Assembly (NCBI GenBank): GCA_963746465.1
Contig: CAVVAY010000005.1
Location: 806,001-870,000, forward strand
Direction of reading: 5' to 3'
Length of the DNA: 64,000 nucleotides
From: CAVVAY01 sp963746465
GTDB taxonomy: Bacteria; Actinomycetota; Actinomycetes; JACCUZ01
Shown here piece by piece: positions 12,466-19,190 of this stretch (positions are counted from its first letter, which is position 1; every line of letters starts with the position of its first letter). The notes beneath the pieces were generated by a model that saw nothing but the letters and a program-made list of their open reading frames with translations, made no database searches and was not told where the DNA came from. The translations under genes were made by a program, and so were the position numbers.

Positions 12466-12648
12466 CTAGACCGGCGCGCAGGCGGGGCAGCGCGGCGCGG
12501 AGTAGGGCCGGTCGACGCCGACCAGCGCCTCGGGGTTCTTGATCCGGTCGCACTCGCGGGTCAGATGGAACCGGGCGCGGACAGCGGTGGTGTCGTCCGT
12601 CGGCTCGTCGATGCGCTCCAGCCAGCCTTCGGGCGGTTCGTAGGGCAC
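12466..12648 (-). CDS. small conserved CxxC protein, unknown
   Basis: A 60-residue protein, MPYEPPEGWLERIDEP at the N-terminus, with a Cys in RECDRIKNP and a C-terminal CPAC pair. This may be a small zinc or redox site. I do not recognise a named family. GTG at 12648 is preceded by TAGACT with a 7-nt gap, the leaderless-promoter pattern seen elsewhere in this window, which supports it as a real gene. It ends 10 bp from the pepN stop (convergent) and lies 21 bp before the end of the App1-like gene on the same strand. Confidence 0.62.
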   Translation of the reverse strand: MPYEPPEGWLERIDEPTDDTTAVRARFHLTRECDRIKNPEALVGVDRPYSAPRCPACAPV

Positions 12649-12655
12649 GCTGGCG

Positions 12656-12661
12656 AGTCTA
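12656..12661 (-). promoter_or_regulatory. -10 hexamer for leaderless 60-aa gene
   Basis: TAGACT on the minus strand, 7 nt before GTG at 12648. It fits TANNNT with transcription starting at or next to the start codon. No clear -35. Confidence 0.45.
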
Positions 12662-12669
12662 CGCAGGGT

Positions 12670-13701
12670 TCAGCACTCCGGCCGGGACGCCAGCACCGCG
12701 CGGACCAGCGCGTCGCCGTCCGGGGCGCGCAGCACCGGCACGCCCGGTGGGGTGGCTCGGTCTCCCTCGCCCTCACCCGGCCGGGCGGTGGGGGAGCCGT
12801 GCGTCAGCACCTGCTCGGTCGCGGTCAGCTGGCGGATGAGCACCAGGCGGACGCGGTCCGGGTGCTCCTCGGCCAGGTCGTCGTAGAGAGCTGGGTCGTG
12901 CTGCCCGTCGTCCCCGACCAGGGTCCAGGTCAGGCCGGGAAGGTCGGCGAGCAGGCGGCGCAGGCTGTCGCGCTTGTGCTGGCGGCCGGACCGGAACCAG
13001 CGGTCGTCGCTCGGCCCCCAGTCGGTCATCAGCAGGGGTCCGGCGGGGTAGCCGTGCCGGTCCAGGAACCGCTCCAGCGACGGAGCCACGTTCCACGGCC
13101 CGGTGGAGACGTAGGCGGTGAACACCTCGTCCTCGCCGCGCAGGTGCTCGAAGAGCCTCGTCATCCCGGGAACCGGTCGTCGGGACGACTCGTGCTGGAC
13201 GAAGGTGTTCCAGAAGGCTCGTAGCGGGCGAGGCAGCGCGGTGATCATCACGGTGTCGTCGATGTCGCTGACGACGCCGACCTTCTCGTCCTGGCCGACG
13301 ACCCGCACGCGGGTGGTCGCCGACCGGCCGTGCCCGCTGGCCAGCACGACCTCGTGCCAGCCGGCGTCCAGGTCGATCGCCACCGTGGTGTCGACGTAGC
13401 CGCCGTTCCCGCTGCGCACGGACGTGACCTGGTCCCCGACGGACACCTCGACGGCGACACCGGGCAGCGGCAGGGTCATGAAGCGCCGCCAGCCGCGGAC
13501 CAGCTCGACCTCCGGGCCGGGCGTGTCGGTGAGCAGGGCGCGGCCGAGGACCCGGACCCAGCCCTGCTGTCCCGGTCCTCCCGGCACGCCGTACGTCGTG
13601 AAGGCGAGCAGCCGGACCCGCCAGCCGCGCCGCCAGAGGACGCGGGCGATCCGCCGCTCCACGGTGCGCTCCAGCCGGGCAGCCAGCACCGTGGGATTCA
13701 T
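12670..13701 (-). CDS. App1-like phosphatidate phosphatase (DUF2183, HAD fold)
   Basis: A 343-residue protein with the conserved DUF2183 catalytic domain, homologous to yeast App1 phosphatidate phosphatase. The HAD nucleophile motif is VVSDIDDTVM (about residues 142-151, DxDxT). It also has the STGPWN segment (motif II) and VGDDGQHDPALYDD (motif IV). The N-terminal 130 residues form a beta-rich region common in bacterial members. The likely reaction is dephosphorylation of phosphatidic acid or a related lipid phosphate; bacterial substrates are not established. No membrane segment is obvious. The start is ATG at 13701, and the only downstream neighbour is the 60-aa gene. Confidence 0.87.
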   Translation of the reverse strand: MNPTVLAARLERTVERRIARVLWRRGWRVRLLAFTTYGVPGGPGQQGWVRVLGRALLTDTPGPEVELVRGWRRFMTLPLPGVAVEVSVGDQVTSVRSGNGGYVDTTVAIDLDAGWHEVVLASGHGRSATTRVRVVGQDEKVGVVSDIDDTVMITALPRPLRAFWNTFVQHESSRRPVPGMTRLFEHLRGEDEVFTAYVSTGPWNVAPSLERFLDRHGYPAGPLLMTDWGPSDDRWFRSGRQHKRDSLRRLLADLPGLTWTLVGDDGQHDPALYDDLAEEHPDRVRLVLIRQLTATEQVLTHGSPTARPGEGEGDRATPPGVPVLRAPDGDALVRAVLASRPEC

Positions 13702-13723
13702 CGGGTCAGCGTGGCACCGACCG

Positions 13724-13858
13724 TCACCGCCGGCTGCCGCGGGGGCTGCGGGGCGGGGTGCGGTACGTCGGTTCCTTGTTCTGCCGCCGCTGCCAGGCCT
13801 CCCAGAGCCTGCGCCCGACGAAGAAGGCCAGGGTCCTCCACAACCAGCGCCAGATCAT
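13724..13858 (-). CDS. tiny Trp/Arg-rich membrane-associated protein
   Basis: A 44-residue frame beginning MIWRWLWRTLAFFVGRRL. It has one short amphipathic or hydrophobic helix and a basic Pro-rich tail. The frame is open further upstream, but only the part after ATG 13858 looks protein-like. There is no strong ribosome site. It lies between the App1 gene and the strong terminator at 13918-13951, on the same strand as both neighbours. Unknown function; may be spurious. Confidence 0.35.
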   Translation of the reverse strand: MIWRWLWRTLAFFVGRRLWEAWQRRQNKEPTYRTPPRSPRGSRR

Positions 13859-13917
13859 GGGGCTGGCCTGCCCGTCAGACGGGTCCGGAAACGGCCCCGG
13901 AGCGACCGGAGAACGCC

Positions 13918-13951
13918 GAGAGGCCCCGGACACACGGGTCCGGGGCCTCTC
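13918..13951. terminator. perfect 14-bp stem-loop terminator
   Basis: GAGAGGCCCCGGAC (13918-13931) and GTCCGGGGCCTCTC (13938-13951) form a perfect 14-bp stem with loop ACACGG. It lies 17 bp beyond the stop of the minus-strand DUF7455 gene, so it should end that transcript. Confidence 0.85.
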
Positions 13952-13968
13952 AGGTGGTCAGGTGCGGG

Positions 13969-14208
13969 TCAGCCCTCGGAGTCCGCCGTGGCAGCCGGCG
14001 AGGTCGGGGTGGCCGCGAGCTGGGCGCTGTCGTCCTGGAAGTCGACCGACATCTCGCGCAGCTTGTTCTCGTGGGCGTGACCGTGGTGGCCGCAGAAGAG
14101 CAGCTCACCCCCGTTGGGCAGGGTCACGCGGATGTAGGCCTGGGCGCCGCAACGGTCGCAGCGGTCGGCCGCCGTCAGGCGAGGGTGCGAGGCAAGTGCT
14201 GAGGTCAC
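13969..14208 (-). CDS. DUF7455-family small zinc-ribbon-like protein
   Basis: A 79-residue conserved actinobacterial protein. Its core is RCDRCGAQAYIRVTLPNGGE, then LFCGHHGHAHENKL: a CxxC plus CxHH arrangement that suggests one bound metal ion. Function is unknown. In Streptomyces-type genomes relatives sit next to the principal sigma factor and the topoisomerase IV B subunit gene, as here. GTG at 14208 is chosen over longer starts because GAGAGGG lies 6 nt upstream and the conserved part begins right after it. It is divergent from parE across a 303-bp gap. Confidence 0.85.
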   Translation of the reverse strand: MTSALASHPRLTAADRCDRCGAQAYIRVTLPNGGELLFCGHHGHAHENKLREMSVDFQDDSAQLAATPTSPAATADSEG

Positions 14209-14511
14209 GTCGCCCTCTCTTCTCGGTGGTGCGGGTGGTACCGGGTTCAACACCCTTTCATCGGCTGTTCGTTCCCGGATCTCCACAGTATTGGTTCGCT
14301 CTGCGCGTACTGCCCATCTTTCGCCTACCTGCTGGTGCCCATCTCACAGCACGGACGAACTCTGAGCACGTCACATCTGGGTCACGGCGTGTCGCTGAGC
14401 CTACGCGACCACCCGGACGGCCGACCCCGGTCACCCCTCGGGCCCGACTGGTCGCTGTCCGCGCCGGTGCGTCGGGACCGTCGTGTCCCGGCCCGCCGGT
14501 AGCCTCGGTGG
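14209..14511. other. 303-bp divergent intergenic region between DUF7455 gene and parE
   Basis: No gene seen. On the minus strand a TACTGT hexamer (14290-14285) could serve the DUF7455 gene with a leader of about 70 nt. On the plus strand the parE promoter lies at the very end (TAGCCT, 14500). No regulatory palindrome stands out. Confidence 0.45.
14500..14505 (+). promoter_or_regulatory. -10 hexamer for leaderless parE
   Basis: TAGCCT, 6 nt before GTG at 14512. There is no ribosome site between them, so the mRNA probably begins at the start codon. Confidence 0.5.
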
Positions 14512-16608
14512 GTGACCCAGACCCTGCACGCGCGCAGCGACGGCGAGTTCGAGCCGGACGCGTACTCCGCGCGCAGCCTGCTGGTCCTGGAGGGTCTGGA
14601 GGCGGTCCGCAAACGACCCGGCATGTACATCGGCTCCACCGACTCGCGCGGCCTGATGCACTGCGTGTGGGAGATCATCGACAACTCCGTCGACGAGGCG
14701 CTGGGTGGGCACTGCACCCGGATCGAGGTCGATCTGCACGCCGACGGGTCGGTCGAGGTCCGCGACGACGGCCGCGGCATCCCGGTCGACGTCGAGCCGC
14801 GCACCGGGCTCGCCGGGGTCGAGGTCGTCATGACCCGGCTGCACGCCGGCGGCAAGTTCGGCGGTGGCTCGTACGCCGCGTCCGGCGGCCTGCACGGCGT
14901 CGGCGCCTCGGTCGTCAACGCGCTCGCTGCCCGGCTCGACGTCGAGGTCGACCGCGACGGCAAGACCCACGCGATGAGCTTCCGGCGCGGTGCGCCCGGG
15001 CAGTTCGGCAACGGCTCGCCCGACTCGCCCTTCGTCGAGGGCTCCGGGCTGCGGGTCGTCGGCAAGGTGACGAAGAAGAAGACCGGCACCCGCATCCGGT
15101 ACTGGCCGGACCGGCAGACCTTCCTCAAGGACGCCGCCATCTCGGTGGACGAGCTGCACAACCGGGCCCGTCAGACCGCCTTCCTGGTGCCGGGTCTGAC
15201 GCTGGTGGTCCGCGACGCGCGTGCCGGCGACGAGTCGGTCGAGACGTTCCGGTTCGACGGCGGCATCAGCGAGTTCTGCGAGTTCCTCGCGCCGGACCAG
15301 TCGGTCAGCGACGTTCTTCGGCTGCAGGGCGTCGGGCACTTCCGTGAGACCGTGCCGGTGCTCGACGAGCAGGGACACATGACACCGCAGGAGGTCGAGC
15401 GTGACCTCACCGTCGACGTCGCGCTGCGCTGGGGCACCGGCTACGACACCACGGTGCGCTCGTTCGTCAACATCATCGCCACCCCGAAGGGCGGCACCCA
15501 CGTCCAGGGCTTCGAGCGGGCGCTCACCAAGACGCTGAACGAAGCGCTGCGCTCCCAGCGGGTGCTGCGCGCGGCCGAGGACGACGTGGTCAAGGACGAC
15601 GTCCTCGAAGGGATGACCGCGATCGTCACGGTGCGGCTCTCCGAGCCGCAGTTCGAGGGGCAGACCAAGGAGGTGCTCGGCACCTCGGCGGCCTCGCGCA
15701 TCGTCGCATCGGTCGTCGGCAAGGAGCTGAAGGCGGCGCTCACGACGACCAAGAAGGCCGGCAAGATGCAGGCCAAAGCGATCCTGGACAAGGTCGCATC
15801 GGCGGCCCGGACCCGGGTCGCGGCCAGGGCACACAAGGAGCTGCAGCGGCGCAAGAACGCGCTCGAGACGTCGTCCCTGCCGGCGAAGCTCGCTGACTGC
15901 CGCAGCGACGACGTCGAGCGCAGCGAGCTGTTCATCGTCGAGGGCGACTCCGCGCTGGGCACCGCCAAGCTGGCTCGCGACTCCGAGCACCAGGCACTGC
16001 TACCGATTCGCGGCAAGATCCTCAACGTCCAGAAGGCGTCCGCCTCCGACATGCTCAGGAACTCCGAGTGCGCCGCCATCATCCAGGTGATCGGCGCCGG
16101 CTCCGGGCGCACCTTCGACCTGTCCGCCGCGCGATACGGGCGGGTCGTGCTGATGGCCGACGCCGACGTCGACGGCGCGCACATCCGCTGCCTGCTGCTC
16201 ACGCTGTTCTACCGCTACATGCGCCCCATGGTGGAGGCCGGCCGGGTGTTCGCCGCCGTCCCGCCGCTGCACCGCATCGAGGTCGTCAACGCCGGGAGCA
16301 AGAAGAACGAGGTGCTGTACACCTACACCGAGGCCCAGATGCGCAAGACGCTGGCCGAGCTGCAACGCAAGGGCAAGCGCTACAAGGAGCCGATCCAGCG
16401 CTACAAGGGCCTCGGCGAGATGGACGCCGACCAATTGGCCGAGACCACCATGGAGCCGCGCCACCGGATGCTGCGGCGGGTCACCCTGGGCGACGTCGCG
16501 GCAGCCGAGCAGGTGTTCGACCTGCTGATGGGCAACGACGTGTCCCCGCGGCGGGACTTCATCGTCGCCGGCGCCTCCCGGGTAGACCGCGACAGCATCG
16601 ACGCGTAA
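14512..16608 (+). CDS. parE: DNA topoisomerase IV subunit B (type IIA, GyrB-like)
   Basis: A 698-residue ATPase subunit of a type IIA topoisomerase. The GHKL ATP site includes EIIDNSVDEALGGH (about 55-68) and GRGIPVD. The transducer domain follows, then the TOPRIM domain with EGDSALGTAKLARD (about 478) and the metal motif DADVDGAHI (about 550). It decatenates or relaxes DNA with the A subunit encoded at 19.2-21.7 kb. In actinomycetes a second GyrB-like gene in this neighbourhood is usually called ParE, while gyrA/gyrB lie near the origin. The GTG start has no ribosome site but a -10 hexamer 6 nt upstream. The last codons and the stop are part of a tandem 25-bp repeat. Confidence 0.95.
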   Translation: MTQTLHARSDGEFEPDAYSARSLLVLEGLEAVRKRPGMYIGSTDSRGLMHCVWEIIDNSVDEALGGHCTRIEVDLHADGSVEVRDDGRGIPVDVEPRTGLAGVEVVMTRLHAGGKFGGGSYAASGGLHGVGASVVNALAARLDVEVDRDGKTHAMSFRRGAPGQFGNGSPDSPFVEGSGLRVVGKVTKKKTGTRIRYWPDRQTFLKDAAISVDELHNRARQTAFLVPGLTLVVRDARAGDESVETFRFDGGISEFCEFLAPDQSVSDVLRLQGVGHFRETVPVLDEQGHMTPQEVERDLTVDVALRWGTGYDTTVRSFVNIIATPKGGTHVQGFERALTKTLNEALRSQRVLRAAEDDVVKDDVLEGMTAIVTVRLSEPQFEGQTKEVLGTSAASRIVASVVGKELKAALTTTKKAGKMQAKAILDKVASAARTRVAARAHKELQRRKNALETSSLPAKLADCRSDDVERSELFIVEGDSALGTAKLARDSEHQALLPIRGKILNVQKASASDMLRNSECAAIIQVIGAGSGRTFDLSAARYGRVVLMADADVDGAHIRCLLLTLFYRYMRPMVEAGRVFAAVPPLHRIEVVNAGSKKNEVLYTYTEAQMRKTLAELQRKGKRYKEPIQRYKGLGEMDADQLAETTMEPRHRMLRRVTLGDVAAAEQVFDLLMGNDVSPRRDFIVAGASRVDRDSIDA

Positions 16609-16696
16609 GCGGCTAGGCGAGATCGACGCGTAAGCGGCTAGGCGAGATCGACGCGTAAGCGGCTAGGCGAGATCGACGCGTAAGCGGCTAGGCGGG
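16597..16696. repeat. four tandem 25-bp repeats spanning the parE stop codon
   Basis: Four head-to-tail copies at 16597-16621, 16622-16646, 16647-16671 and 16672-16696. The first three are identical and the fourth has one A-to-G change near its end. Each unit begins ATCGACGCGTAA, that is Ile-Asp-Ala-stop, so the C-terminal codons and stop of parE are copied three times downstream. A degenerate partial copy follows to about 16717. Confidence 0.95.
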
Positions 16697-16702
16697 ATCG
16701 AA

Positions 16703-16717
16703 GGTAAGCGGCTTACC
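16703..16717. repeat. 15-bp palindrome after the tandem repeats
   Basis: GGTAAGC-G-GCTTACC is a perfect 7+1+7 palindrome derived from the fifth, degenerate repeat copy. It lies 30 bp before the next start codon. It could be an operator or simply a by-product of repeat decay. Confidence 0.5.
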
Positions 16718-16747
16718 TCACGGTGCCGGCCTGCCGATATCCACGAC

Positions 16748-17413
16748 GTGCTGATCTGGGTCGCTGTCGCTCTGCTCGCCGGCGCGGGGGTGCTCGCGGG
16801 GCGATGGCTGCTGCGCCGGCGCGACGGCTTGGGGCGGGCGAAGCCGTTCCCCACCGTGACGGTGCTGCTCCTGGTGGCGCTGGGCATCGGCGCTCTGGTG
16901 CCGGTTATCCGGCACCATCGGCTGGAGGCGCGGCTGTCCACGGCAGCGTCCGCGCTGGTCGGCACCCCGGTGGCGGTGCACTGCCAGAGCGTGGGCAAGC
17001 AGCTGGTCGACGTCGGTCCCGAGCTCGGCTACGTCCGGTACAGCGCGGACGGGGTCCCGGAGCACGCGACCCTGATCAAGCGGGACCAGTGCTCTGATCT
17101 GCGGGACTACCTCGGGTCGAACAAGGACACGCCGTCCCAGGAGCAAGTGGTAGCCGTGCACATCCTCAGCCACGAGGCGCGGCACATGGCCGGCATCACC
17201 GACGAGGCCATCGCCGAGTGCGGCGCCATGCAGCGCGACGCACGCACCGCACAGCTGCTCGGCGCCGACCCCACCCAGGCGCAACGGCTCGCCCGGCAGT
17301 ACTGGCTGACGGTCTACCCGCGGATGGCCGACGACTACCGGACCCCGCAGTGCCAGCCCGGGGGCCCGCTCGACGAACGTCTCCCCGCGCCGCCGTGGAC
17401 GAGGGCCGGCTGA
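16748..17413 (+). CDS. membrane protein with HExxH motif, unknown
   Basis: A 221-residue protein with two N-terminal membrane helices (about residues 1-20 and 34-54) and an extracytoplasmic domain. That domain contains VAVHILSHEARHMAGITDEA (HEARH, about residues 143-147) followed by a Glu in EAIAECGAMQ. HExxH with a downstream Glu is the gluzincin zinc-protease pattern, so a membrane-anchored metallopeptidase is possible. The rest matches no protease family I know. Cysteines in VHCQ, DQCS, AECG and PQCQ could form disulfides outside the cell. The start is GTG at 16748 with no clear ribosome site. It lies between parE and the frameshifted permease, on the same strand. Confidence 0.65.
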   Translation: MLIWVAVALLAGAGVLAGRWLLRRRDGLGRAKPFPTVTVLLLVALGIGALVPVIRHHRLEARLSTAASALVGTPVAVHCQSVGKQLVDVGPELGYVRYSADGVPEHATLIKRDQCSDLRDYLGSNKDTPSQEQVVAVHILSHEARHMAGITDEAIAECGAMQRDARTAQLLGADPTQAQRLARQYWLTVYPRMADDYRTPQCQPGGPLDERLPAPPWTRAG

Positions 17414-17501
17414 GCGATCCATCGTCCGACCGACGTGTTGCGGGCTGCTGCACAGGGCAGGTGGTCGCTGTCGGTAACCGGCCGGGTCCTGGAGGTCAGC
17501 C

Positions 17502-18876
17502 ATGGCAGCTCCCGTCGACGAGCGCGCGCGGGCCGAGGGTGAAGGACCGCTCACCCGGGTGATGGGGCGCAAGCTCCTGCTGCTGTTCATCATCGGCGAC
17601 ATCCTCGGTGCTGGCATCTACGCCCTGACCGGCAAGGTCGCCGGCGAGGTCGGTGGCGCGCTCTGGATCCCGTTCGTCATCGCCTTCGTGGTGGCGGCTC
17701 TGACCGCTGCGTCGTACGCCGAGCTGGTGGGCAAGTACCCGCGGGCCGCCGGCGCGGCGCTCTACACCAACAAGGCGTTCGGCCGGCCGTTCGTCACCTT
17801 CATGGTCGCCTTCGCCGTGATGTGCTCCGGCATCACGTCGGCCAGCACCGCGGCGCGCGCCTTCGGCGGTGACTACCTGGCCGAGTTCGTGACGCTGCCG
17901 GTGGTCCTCGTCGCCGTGCTGTTCCTCGTTCTCCTGGCCGTGGTCAACTTCCGAGGCGTCGGGGAGTCGGTCAAGGCCAACGTCGTGCTCACAGATCATC
18001 GAGGTCACCGGCCTGCTCGTCATCATCGTGATCGGCGTGATGGCGGTCCTGTCCGGTGACGGGGAGCCGTCGCGACTCACCGAGATCGACACCGGCGGCG
18101 ATGGTGTCGTCCTCGGGCTGATGGGCGGCGCTGCGCTGGCGTTCTTCGCCCTGGTCGGCTTCGAGGACTCGGTGAACATGGCCGAGGAGGTTCACGACCC
18201 GACCCGCAACTACCCCCGCGCCCTGTTCCTGGGACTGGGAGTCACCGGCCTCGTCTACGTGCTCGTCGCGCTGACGTCGTCGCTGCTGGTCGCGCCGGAC
18301 AAGCTGGAGGAGTCAAGCGGCCCGCTGCTCGAGGTCGTCAAGGCCGGTGGGCTGTCGTTCCCGCCGAAGCTGTTCGCGCTCATCGCGCTGGTCGCGGTCA
18401 CCAACACCGCGCTGATCAACATGCTGATGGCGTCCCGACTGGTGTACGGCATGTCCCGCGAGGGGATCGTGCCGCGGCTCCTCGGCCGGGTGCACGCGGC
18501 CCGGCGTACCCCGTTCATCGCGATCGTGTTCACCACGCTGCTCGGCTTCGGCCTGGTGTCGACGAGCAAGGTCGAGGACCTCGGCGACACCACGTCGTTG
18601 CTCCTGTTGTGCGTGTTCGCCGTCGTCAACGTCGCGGTCCTGGTGCTGCGGCGGGAGACGGTCGACCACGAGCACTTCCGCACGCCCACCGCCCTGCCGG
18701 TGCTGGGGGCGATCACCTGCGCGGTCCTGGCCACCCCCCTCGTGGGCCGCGAGGGCAGCGTCTACCTGACCGCCGGGATCCTGCTCGGGATCGGGCTGCT
18801 GCTGTGGTTCGTGAACCGGGCGATCGTGGGCAAGCCGGACGAGGTGGATGCCGAACGACTCGCCCGTACGGAGTAA
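17502..18876 (+). pseudogene. APC-family amino acid permease, frameshifted
   Basis: A single permease of about 458 residues is split between two frames. Part one (17502 to about 17995) covers the start and the first helices: MGRKLLLLFIIGDILGAGIY, GKYPRAAGAALYTNKAFG and NFRGVGESVKANVVLT. It then becomes nonsense (DHRGHRPARHH) and stops at 18059. Part two continues seamlessly in the +1 frame from about 17996 (IIEVTGLLVIIVIGV) to 18876 with the remaining helices. A 2-nt loss or 1-nt gain near CTCACAGATC would explain it. Otherwise the protein is complete, with a GGAGGT ribosome site at 17491-17496. It is either a recent pseudogene or a sequencing error. The likely function is proton-coupled amino acid uptake. 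Confidence 0.85.
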
Positions 18877-18937
18877 CCCCGTCCAGATCGCGGTCATGGG
18901 GCTGAAGGTCCGGGCTGAATCGGTCGATGCCTTGAGC

Positions 18938-19174
18938 ATGCTGATCCTGCTGACCCTGCTGACCGTCGGCTTCTTCGCCGCGGTCGCCTGGGTGCGGCAC
19001 GGCAGGAAGCGGCCGGCCGTGGTGGTCGCGCAGGCCCCGGTCATGCTTCCCGCCGAGGACCTGCCCCCGCCGTCCGCGGTCGGTTGGCCGCCCGGCGGGA
19101 AGCAGTTCTCGTCCTACGTCGACACCGGCTTCGCTGCCCTGGATGCCTACCTCTCCGAGGGCTACGCCGCCTGA
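18938..19174 (+). CDS. small single-helix membrane protein, unknown
   Basis: About 78 residues starting MLILLTLLTVGFFAAVAWVR, one membrane helix and then a basic stretch GRKRP. The cytosolic tail ends WPPGGKQFSSYVDTGFAALD. I do not recognise the family. The frame is open upstream to 18848, where it would overlap the permease end. ATG 18896 and ATG 18938 are both possible starts, and 18938 places the helix at the N-terminus. Its stop lies 16 bp from the convergent parC stop. Confidence 0.55.
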   Translation: MLILLTLLTVGFFAAVAWVRHGRKRPAVVVAQAPVMLPAEDLPPPSAVGWPPGGKQFSSYVDTGFAALDAYLSEGYAA

Positions 19175-19190
19175 CCGCTCCCGCGGCCGG

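Noticed and set aside
17502..18059. Programmed ribosomal frameshift in the permease
   Set aside because: No slippery heptamer or stimulatory structure is obvious at the junction; an indel is simpler.
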